A stretch of 64,000 nt of DNA from positions 14,710,609-14,774,608 of the forward strand of contig NC_091149.1 in assembly GCF_041381155.1 (NCBI RefSeq), read 5' to 3'. Source of the stretch: Argopecten irradians. Taxonomy: Eukaryota > Mollusca > Bivalvia > Pectinida > Pectinidae. Position 1 is the stretch's first letter; each line of letters begins with the position of its first letter. Below the pieces are notes generated by a model, which worked only from the letters and a program-made list of their open reading frames with translations, was not told where the DNA came from and ran no database searches. The position numbers and the translations under genes were made by a program. Shown here one piece after another: positions 23,801-35,800 of this stretch.

Positions 23801-26800
23801 TGCATTGTAGACGGGTAAAATGAGTACACGTGCTAGATTAAGAGGCAACTGAGGTTTTTTTCTACTTAGTAATGCTTCGCGCTTTTGTAGTTTTTGCCTA
23901 CAAATGCCTGATTAAAGTCGTAAGAATGAAGTATATAGTTCTACTGAAATAGTGTAATTCGTTTTGGAAAGAAGAACCAGTTTTATGGGAATGAACATGG
24001 TAAAGTCGGCGAAAACGTTTTACATAGCTATGTTATTGTGTTTCAAGCTTTTTCACAAAACTGGCCCATCTAGCCATGTCAAACGGCCATGTTATAACAC
24101 TATTGCGACGTGACAGTTAGTTTTGACGTCTTAATATTTATATGACGTTGCATGATTGTCTTAGTAGACGGTCAAGTCACATCCGAGCCGGATTTCTACT
24201 GTTATATACAGAGAGATAATAAAAAATAGTTTCATTTATATTCATAATAATAAAAATATGATAAAATAATCTTAAACTCGTAAATATGTAAAATGAAAAT
24301 TATCAAACTCGTTGAATAACTCGTTTGATGAATTTCCAGATAGCCACGCATGTAAGATTCTCTATAAAGTAACCGTGTTAATATTATTTGTTTATTATTG
24401 TTTTATCGCGTCTATAAGTTTAAGAATGATTTATCAAGTAGACGAAGTCTATAACATGAACTCCATAAAGAATATTTATTGAGTATGGAGTTAGTCTTTT
24501 GGGTGGGGTATGCTGTTCCGTGTCCTTGACTTTGCCAAGAAAAGTTTTTTTTAATTATTGAGATGATTTTTCTTAAATCCGGACATATATCAGATAGAAA
24601 ATATATTTGTATTTCATCAGACAGACGACAGATTCTGACAAATGGAGCCAAGAAAATGGCGAAAACGTTTCCGGACACCAAATCGTACTTCTATACACTT
24701 CTAATACGTAGACGGTGCTAAAATGCCAGAATAAGCAACTTCCAACGAGTGTTTACACAATACACGTACTTACAATCGAAGTCAAATAGAAATATTAATT
24801 AATATACGACTTCAACTCTCTAATACCATAAAGAAATACTTATAATTATAGGTTGACAAAATTGGATCGATCTGGTCATCATCATGGTGCTAGTGTAATT
24901 TTGAATTCAATAAAATCGTCTCGATACACATTTAACATACATTGTAATAAATATGGTTCTATAAACAAATCGCTTGTAGCGCAAAATTTCTAAATTAACT
25001 TCATATTATTGTTAACAATTAAGTTTTCCAAACAGAATAAAACCTAATTTTTGTGTTATTACACGATGGCTTACGGAATGCCATTTACATGATGTTACTT
25101 AGTATTGGTTCTGACTTACCGAATCTCCCCCGTATAACAAAGTAATCAGCGACGTCATAGGGGAGATCTGTAAAACAATACCATAGTGAACAACATAGTA
25201 TTACACAGTGTACCACTACACTGACCAATTTTCAGTACTGTAAGCTGTTACATGTGGGGAGATCTGTAAAACAATACCATGGTTAATAATAATATTACAC
25301 AGTGTTCCACCTCACTGACCAATTTTCATTATGAATTATTCAATGATTATTACTGATACAAAACATGGTACAAGATATTCTAAATGCACGTTCTAAGCAT
25401 TTTTTCTTCAACGAACCGTGCCCTATCAAATATACTATAAACAGTTTTTACATTGTATATTAAGTACCTAAATATAGGCGTTTCTGAATTGCCTTAACTC
25501 TATATGAATAATGATTAACATTAAATATATTACTAGTTTACATCTTTCTGCTTTTAGATGTTCCTGAAAATTCTTTCTAATAATCATTTCTTTAATTTTG
25601 CTCAAATGGAGCACAACAAATCGTCAAATCCATAGCAACTTTATGTTAAGTCACGTATAAAGTAAAAATGTATTCTTTCATTCCTACACGTGCAATACTG
25701 GCTGGTCTAGGGCAATACACTCATGTCGTCTGAGGCTGTATTGCATGGCCTCCCATGCAATAAAGCCTCGTGACGTCATGGCGTCAACAAAATCTCTATT
25801 TCCGCGGTAATATTTTAACATTTTTTTTCACAAAATTGACAGGTTTTACTATAAAAGATGCAAGCAATGAAATTTGTGTTTAAAATATCACGTTATTTTT
25901 CATGTATGGAAATTGACTTCCAGTCGTAGATTTCTTCGAATTTATTTCAAAATGGCGGAATAATATAGTCGTAATATTGGAATAAAACGTCGAGGTATGA
26001 AAGATAAATATTCTTTTTTTTTTTTGGGGGGGGGGGGGGGTTACTAAATTTTGTGACCCTAGGATAGAATGTCCCTATCCTTCATATCCACATATGAAAG
26101 AGTCTTATATTATTTGGTATAGAGTAATTTTCCATATATTCATTTTACAGTCATGTATTTAAGTTCTTGGTGTTTCAACTCTCAATTCATACTCATTACT
26201 GAGCACATATACCCATTAACGGTGATGTTGACACAACGATAATTATTATTATTATGGTATTTGTTGAAATGCTTGTTCTTTTCCACACTGAAATCGGTAT
26301 ATTAAGTTATTTCGTTTCGTTTGTCAATAAATCATTCTCAAACGAAATGAAATATTTAAGGAGGAAATGTCGCTTAGGAACTGGCTCCAACTTTACTTAC
26401 ATGTGTACGTGAAAACTATTTCCATAGAATCAATGAAGTCATTGCCGTAAGGAGTGATTTCCATATTTAAGACTGGTTTGTTGTATTCTTTGTACAACCG
26501 ATTTTGTATATACTAGAAAGAAAAAAAAAACATTACTTCAGAGATAGTTTACTTCAGAGATAGTTTACTAGAGTTTCGTATCGAAGACTAAATGCGATTA
26601 TGGTAATGCTATTTCACTTAGTGCAGTCTATACGATCTAACAACATTCGTAAGGAGTCGCGCTGCGATGACTTTTGAAATGACCAATCAAACTGCTAATT
26701 ACAAATTCCTTGACGAGGACGACAGTTTGCAAGAGCCGTCCAAATAGCATTTGTGAACGTTGCCATAGCGTCCACAGAGCCCAATAAACCCATTGCATGA

Positions 26801-29800
26801 TCGTAAAAGGCGACTAAATTTAGGATCTTATCTTTTCTTTACTTCCTAACTGACTTTATCTTTCCTAATGCCTACCTTGGCACCGCCTCACTTTTGGCCT
26901 TGAGTTGAGCGTTCGCCCCTGTGAGGAAGGCTCTGGGTTCTGTCCCCTGGCCGAGACACACCAAAGTCTATAAAAGTGGTAGTTTCTGCTCCTGCTTAGC
27001 GCTCAGCACACAGGGAGTGGGACGACTGGTTCGCCCGTTGTCAGTATAATGTGACCGGGTGGGGTGTGTTGCTTGGTGTCTTCGGCGGCATGCTTCAGTG
27101 ATATAGCACTATAAAAAGGGCAACAGTTCCACTATACAAGAAGACACAACATAAATATACCGCAGTCTCCCAAAACACGCACCTCGCACAACATACACGC
27201 AACACACCGCATGCATGGGAGGCCGTCCTTACATGACCATAGCTGTTAATAGGACGTTAATTAATCAAACAAACAAACAAAAACGTTGCCATAGCGTCCA
27301 CAGAGCCCAATATATCTAAACCCATTGGTCGAAATGTCGTTTTAAGCTAATGTAGCGAGATTGCGATATTTGAACTAATTAATAATGGGAGTATTCAGCT
27401 AACGTTGATGTCACCAGCACCTGACCTCTAATGGGATGTTGTCAGATCCTCTTTGGAACGGAATCAGATTAAGGACCCGTTTAATAATCGAATTGTATGA
27501 TTGCAGTTAACTCTGAGAAATAAGCTTACCTTGGTTTTCTCAGATGGCTGTGATTCGTCGTCTAATGTCGTGCTAACGACAAAAGGCCCGGAAGATTTTA
27601 TTGACAAGGTCTTGACGACAACGCCTTCTTCCATTTCATAGCGGAGAAGTACCAGCTGATGAAGGTCACCAGTTTTGCGTTCCCTGCGGACTATTTTATG
27701 GTTGCTTGAGCTAATTCTGTCTTTGTTATTACTATCAAAAACCTCTTCAACCTGGTTCAGCGAGGACTGGTACGTATGAGTGTTTAGATTGAAGAGGATA
27801 TCTGCAATAAAACAAACACATTTTGTTAAGATGGTGTTGGCCAATACCTGTTCGAAGGTATACCTCCCTCAAATATGGATAATTAATGAAACTAAATGGA
27901 GGAATTGCCTCTGCACCTGTCAATTCATATTATCGATATATCAAAGTTTACCATCACTGCCGTTGAATACATCCCTGGAAAATAGCCTAACACAACTGGC
28001 AGTTAAGAAGAATAGACATTGACTAATCGCATGCCTGCAGAGACTTTCGTTGAAGATTACAGTTTGTTTCTTTGTTTGATTATTAAAAGTCCTATTAACA
28101 GCCAGGGTCATGCAAGGACGCCCTCCCATGTGTGTGATATGTTGCGTGTATATGTGCGAGGTACGTGTTTTATGAGACTAGGGTATATTCGTATTGAGTG
28201 GAGCTGTTTCCCTTTTTATAGAGAGAACGACGCCCAACCTTCAAAGCCATACAGGTAGCCACAATATGCAATCTGATTAAAATACAGATCCTTCTAACCA
28301 CTCCGTTAAATAGCCTCGTATCAAACGTAGTGATGATAAGGATCTGTATTTTAATCAGATTGCAGAATATGTCGCTATTAAAACTATCTTTCTTTGTAGC
28401 ATGTAAAGTATTCAGTCTTGGTATGACATAGACCCAGGGTTTATATAGCAACAGTAATTATAATTACCCCTGAAATATCGAGGGTGTTCAATTAAGGGTA
28501 CACTGAAAGGTTGTAGCAATTTAAAGACAAATGCTATTTAAAAAAGGAGCAGTCGATATAGTATTTTTCTTCAGCTAAAACGGTTACCTACTTTACACCA
28601 TTACCAACATTAAAACAAGTAAAAGCTAGCCTATTGTTAACTTCAAGATACAAGTATTAAAAATAAAGAATTGTTTTCGAAATAATCATGAAAATATGTT
28701 CTATATGAAATGAAGTTGTGATTGCGCATGCACAAAAATCAAAATAAATATTGTTTTTGGATTACTTAGACACATGTATACATAATTTTATAACCAGTTA
28801 TTGTTCAAATGGTGAGCATGGTTTTTGTCCTGTCGCCGATGGAGAATCTGTAAGCGTTTGACATCGGACTGGTATTACAGTATACATTTCTTTGTTGAAA
28901 GGGAAAACTCTACCGGTCGTAAATAAGACTTCGAATTTAACATATCAATTGTGCAAACATAGCTCTTTTCCTGCAAACTTTATTAGTCCATAAAGCAATC
29001 TAAATCATATCTGGACCCGTATTCATAGATGATTTGGCTACATCGCATTCAGGTTTTGGTGACAAATATAATCAATGCGCAATATATAAGATATTACTAT
29101 AACACAGGGCAAGAGTTTCCACTAGTGCAATACAATATACCGCAGCCTCCTAGAATACAGACATTTGTATACTGGGGAGACCCAACACAACATACCACAA
29201 CCTCTTTGAAAACAGACATTTGTATAACGGGAGGTCAACACAACTAACGCAGCCTGTTAGAATAACGACTTTTGTATAACGGGAGGTCAACATAACATAC
29301 CGCAGCCTCCTAGAATACAGCAATTTTTATACAGGGGACGCCAGCACAACATACCGTAACCTCCTACAGACATTGGTATACGGGGGAGGCCACCCAACAT
29401 ACTGCAGCCTCCTAGAATACAGACATTTGTATACAGGGGAGGCCAACACAACATACCGCAGCCTCCTAGAATACAGACATTTGTATACAGGGGAGGCCAA
29501 CACAACATACCGCAGCCTCCTAGAATACAGACATTTGTATACAGGGGAGGCCAACACAACATACCGCAGCCTACTAGAATACAGACATTTGTATACAGGG
29601 GAGGCCAACACAACATACCGCAGCCTCCTAGAATACAGACATTTTATTTACAGGAGAGGCCAACACAACATACCGCAGCCTCCTAGAATACATACATTTG
29701 TATACAGGGGAGGCCAACACTACATAATGCAGTCTCCTAGAATACAGACATTTGTATACAGGGGAGCCCAACACAACATACCACAGCCTCCTAGAATACA

Positions 29801-32800
29801 GACATTTGTATACAGGGGAGGCCAACACAACATACCGCAGCCTCCTAGAATACAGACATTTGTATACAGGGGAGGCCAACACTACTACATACATAGCAGT
29901 CTCCTAGAATACAGACATTTGTATACTGGGGAGACCCAACACAACATACCACAACCTCTTTGAAAACAGACATTTGTATAACGGGAGGTCAACACAACTA
30001 ACGCAGCCTGTTAGAATAACGACTTTTGTATAACGGGAGGTCAACATAACATACCGCAGCCTCCTAGAATACAGCAATTTTTATACAGGGGACGCCAGCA
30101 CAACATACCGTAACCTCCTACAGACATTGGTATACGGGGGAGGCCACCACAACATATATTGTAGCCTCTTAGAATACAGACATTTGTATACAGAGGAGGC
30201 CACCACAACATACCGCAGCCTCCTAGAATACAGACATTTGTATACATGTACAGGAGAGGCCAACACAACATACCGCAGCCTCCTAGAATACAGACATTTT
30301 TATACAGGGGAGGCCAACACAACATACCGCAGCCTACTAGAATACAGACATTTGTATACAGGGGAGGCCAACACAACATACCGCAGCCTCCTAGAATACA
30401 GACATTTGTATACAGGGGAGGCCAACACAACATACCGCAGCCTACTAGAATACAGACATCTGTATACAGGGGAAGCCACCACGACATACCGCATCCTCCT
30501 AGAATACAGACATTAGTATACGGGGGAGGCCACCACAACATACCGTAGCCTCTTAGAATATAGACATGTGTATACAGTGGAGGTCAACACTACATACAGC
30601 AGTCTCCTAGAATACAGACATGTCTATACAGGGGAGGTCAACATAACATACCGCAGCCTCCTAGAATACAGACATTAGTATACGGGGGAGGCCACCACAA
30701 CATACCGCAGCCTCCTAGAATACAGACATTTGTATACAGGGGAGGCCAACACTACATACTGCAGTCTCCTAGAATACAGACATTTGTATACAGGGGAGGC
30801 CAACACAACATACCGCAGCCTACTAGAATACAGACATTTGTATACAGGGGAGGCCAACACAACATACCGCAGCCTACTAGAATACAGACATTTGTATACA
30901 GGGGAGGCCAACACAACATACCGCAGCCTCCTAGAATACAGACATTTGTATACAGGGGAGGCCAACACAACATACCGCAGTCTCCTAGAATACAGACATT
31001 TGTATACAGGGGAGGCCAACACAACATACCGCAGCCTACTAGAATACAGACATTTGTATACAGGGGAGGCCAACACAACATACTGCAGTCTCCTAGAATA
31101 CAGACATTTGTATACAGTGGATGCCACCATAAATTTCAATAGGACATAATTAAAACCAATCAAAATCAAAATTTTATATATAAAATGTATATATTACCTC
31201 CAACATCTCCAATATTCCTGACGTCGGATGTCAACAAGATACTGCCTCTTTCCGACACATTCCGAGTGTCCAGTAGGAAGGCCATCCCTCCCAATATCCT
31301 CCCGATGGCTCCACTTGACGTATAATTATACCTAAATAGGGCATTTTGTCTGTAATAGATAATGTCAATACTTTCAATAAAATGTTATATTATCAAAAAA
31401 GGCAACCAAAGTGCATATGTTACTAATTACTTATTTCATTTTATTATATGGCTGTGTGTTTTGCTCGATCCTGATTGTCTGAAGATACACTTTCCCGCCA
31501 CAATACAACACGATATCCACTAGAAAATTCCGAACTATGCATTGTGACGTCATCCCAGGCTGATATAAGATTCCAAAAACCCCAGTTCATACCCAAATAT
31601 AGAAATCTTGCATTGTGACGTCATGTAAAATGATGTCACAATCACTTCACAGGTTGATATAAGATTCCAATGGGTCCAGGTCGTACCCAAATATAGCGTA
31701 AAGGGAATTTCCGTGACGTCCAATATTTATTGTGACGTCATTATTCAGCAAGATGTGATGGGGAGCAGTAGGTTTACTGGAATCAATGTGACCATGCCAA
31801 TATTTCTGTACATTTTTGTCAGATTTTTAAAGTAAAAGGTAAAATGTATTACGAGGTGTTTTCTCTATTTTATTGACGTTATCAGCTTTCATTTTGCTCT
31901 TCGAAATTATTCAATAGGGCTATTGAGCATCGGGGAGAGGGGCTATTCAATATGATGAAGAGGAAATAAGTGTACAGATATATATAGTCAAATGGTTTAG
32001 ATCATGTAAATGTCACAAAATAAAACAGATATCGACCTGTTTTGAGGTGGATACGTTGATTTATCAACCCTCGAAAGTGATATAACCCTCGGCCTTCGGC
32101 CTCGGGTTATATCACTTCCTCGAGTTGATAAATCACCGTATTCACCTGAAAACAAGCCGATATTTAGAGGTTATTATATGACAATTTTGATATCGCACCC
32201 TTTATCAGCCCGAGACCGCGATAGCAGCCCAAGGGCCGCAGGCCCGAGGGCTGATATCAGGTCAAGGGCTGATAATGGGTGCAATATCAAAATTGACATA
32301 TCATAACCTTTTTATCACACATTTTGAAAAAAAAGAGAAAGAAATTTTAACAACTTAAAAACATGTATTAAAACGTATCGATCAAAGAATGATATTCCAC
32401 TGGTCATAATGTTGGCCAGTTTATTGATGAAACAGTGTGAAAACTTCATTACATGTGTAAAAGTTTCAGTGTTCGTCACCGATATACAATTTAACCTCGT
32501 ATAGTGGATTTTTATAGGTTCGTCAACTCTGTGGTTCCGTCTCGACTTCTGCTGGCTAGGTCTACAGGTCAACGGACGACAACACAATTCATAAAGTTCA
32601 ACATTTATTATAGACAAGACACAATGGCTAAACATGGAGATGAAATACAGAAAATCACAAAATATTTACAAATAACGCATTTTACCAGTGAGACAACATG
32701 GCTAAAACAATACAGGCCTATTTTGATATTACCGGCTCCAACGACTACCCTTCTCCCGACCCTGAGGTTCACTTTATTAACTTGTACCACATTTTAAATA

Positions 32801-35800
32801 CTGCCTAGCGCTGTCTACATGGAATACAACCACCCAACCCGGAGTGATTTTGGAAAAATCCTACATAATATCGGGACAATTACCTTGAAGAGAGAGAGAA
32901 TGGAGCTGACCAGCTGCATGAAAGCTTCCGTCAGAACTCGCTATAATAAGCTTAAACACCTGGCTATAAACCCAAATTTAATAATATGCCATGAACAGCA
33001 CGTGCTAAAGCTAAACAGATGAGCGGACTAGGTATAAAAAATAACAGCCAATCAAAATTTACATAAGTATGAACCGGAAACGGAATTCCCAATCGGGAAA
33101 ATCCCCATAACAAATGGAGTCTCGATCACAACACATGGTTTGCCACGCAGGACATAACAAAAACACCGAGCGTAAGTACGGATAAATCCAATACTTTTAC
33201 ACATGTATATGTTTTACAAATACATAATACCCGATTAAATGAACGAGTTGAAATATGTATTTTAAGCATAATTAACAAGATCCTAGTGAATGGTAACTAT
33301 CACTTAAAAATGATTATGTTCAACAAATCTGGCAAAGCGGGTTCATTTCAGATTGATCAGTTTTACAACGGACAGGAATTATGAATTCGACGGGAGAATT
33401 AAACTCTCAAACTGTTTAATCTATTCCTGCGTCTCTTCTTGTTGACAAACGCATGTCGTTGATTTAATTTTATACGTCGTTGATTTTATTAATTAAAAAA
33501 CGTTCTTTTTGTGTTCTAAATATGAAGTGCGATGCTTTGTTTTCGGAAATGTGGACAAAACTCATTTCGACCCGATCTTAGTTAAGACAAAATCTCCAGT
33601 AAAATCATCATTAAACAGACTATTTCTGATTTCTGACATCTTTCTCAATACGCTTACCCGAGAGCCATTTTGAAAATTGAAAATTGTATCCGTTATCCAA
33701 CTTATTGTCTGCAGGAAAGTGAATCGAAGCGGCAACTCTAAAATGCGGAGTGAAAACCCCGGATGACGTGATATCAGCCCGGGCTGATAACTGATATCAG
33801 CCCAGGCTGATATCAAATCATGACGTCATAATGTGATATCGGCCCGGGCGCGGACAACACCAGTATCGCATGGGCAAAACGTTCATTATCAAAGATAAAA
33901 GTGTGATAATTCACACATTCTTCAGCCTCGAGTAATATCACTTCCTCGAGTTGAAAAATCACCGTATCCACCTGAAAACAAGCCGATATCTGTATAATAA
34001 TATGACACAACATTATAAATATAAGGCATTTGGTTTATTTGATCAATATACTATTATCAGCCCGGGCCATTCAATGACAGTTTCTCATATATACAATACG
34101 TTTCGGTGAGTGAATGCATGTATGTTTTAAAAGCTGCAGTATATCCCATTTAAGTGTTATCAACTGCCATTCAAACTTACGGCTGGAGTTGTGTTCTTGT
34201 CTCAATTGCTTCTGTCGTCCTATTTTGGTTTGCTAAGTACTCTCCCTTCATCCAGTCGTCAAAACTGCTAGAGGTACTGGTAGCGGCGTTAAAAAGGATA
34301 GACTGGACTATCTGTACATCGTTGTGTTTGAAGTTGACTGCCTGTACTTCAAGCTGGAAAATAAATCGTATCGTAGAGGAAAGCATAGATGTTAATATTA
34401 GCAACACTGAAACCAGTCAATCATCATTAGGTCGGAATTTATAATTGTTGTTTTAATTCTGCCTCAATTAAGACCATATATTTACTATGCTTGTTTATAA
34501 GGAAAACACAACAAAAACTCATTTTCTGGAAGGTATAATGACATTAATTATTATAACGAATAATGGAAATACAAGCAATAATCCTTACCTATTATAAGGA
34601 CTTGTTTGTTAATGAGAATGTTATATGAGCGAACATTGTTGTGTTATAAATACATGTAAGTGTGATCTATATAGTGTAAACAAATTTTCTTTTGTGGCTG
34701 CTAAATTTGGTGATTTTCATTACTCAAAAGTAATTGTCTGAAACCAACTTTCGTGAATGTATAAGATTCAAACACTTTTCAATATCAATAATGTTCATAT
34801 ACAGTATATTCGAGGAAGAAAAATTGAAGATTTCATGATTTGATAATCACGGAAGTAAATCGTGCGAGAATGATAGTTGATTTGCAGTATGATAGTTTGT
34901 GTTATGTAGAACATATTTGTATGTCTACCATACCCCAACACTAAGACATCATAAAATTGTTGTTAGAAATAATTTTATATAGATACGTGTAACACAAGCA
35001 CCGAACTGACTATTCAAACAAATACATTCATATCATTTTGATTGTGTATCAATGACACTTGAGTTGCATGTGTATTAGTCTTTTCTCACCTTATGACAAC
35101 AAAGTAAAGCTGTTTAAGAGTTTCAACAAATAAAATGACAATAAATGGAAAGTGTTCTGTTGTTACCATTTCAGGCTTCGCTATATCCCAATGGCTAATT
35201 CGGTCAGAAACGAAAGGTGATGTCTGGTCCCTGTTCCTAATCCAATCTTCGGTTGTGATATCCAGCGGTTGTTGCCTCGATTCTTCGTCATTCCAAACAT
35301 CCAATGGAGATACAGACGTATTGCCAGTCACGTTCAAAATCAGCAATGTCTCCCAAACAGCTATTGAAACAGATAGCATGAAACTAAATATGTATAATTT
35401 AGCATTGATAGTTTAGATTGCTCTAAAAATAATTAAGCCTTACTAGCATTTAGACATGTTTTTTTTTCTTCAGATATCTATTAAGAAGTTTTTTTTTATT
35501 ATTTTAGCTGTAAAAAACTTTTAAGGCACGGACAAACATCAATGTTGCCTTATAAACTTAAACTATAGATAAAGTAACAACACAACATGTATGCACTATG
35601 TAAATTCTTTTCACAACATGTATGCACTATGTAAATTCTTTTCTGTGTGCTTTATGTATTTTTAGATCTACACATACCTTTTCATTAGTCACTTTAAAAT
35701 TTCTAATAACTTGGAAAATGTGAAGTAAAATTGTTTACCGATCTTGACTCGATGGTTGGACAATATTTTCTTAATTAACTACATTGAAGATGTAAATAGA

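Noticed and set aside
24412-24681. 89-codon minus-strand frame
   Set aside because: No splice phase fit with the lectin gene and no family resemblance; part of the intron segment duplicated at 41040-41350, where the frame is not kept.
29287-31169. Long repetitive open frames on both strands (for example units CWPPLYTNVCILGGCGML and RSLLEYRHLYTGEANTTY)
   Set aside because: They arise because the 54-bp minisatellite period is a multiple of three. Several frames on both strands are open at once and the region is intronic.
31545-31745. CRE (TGACGTCA) promoter cluster; similar sites near 52980-53080
   Set aside because: The sites are part of repeated units and are not next to any gene start.
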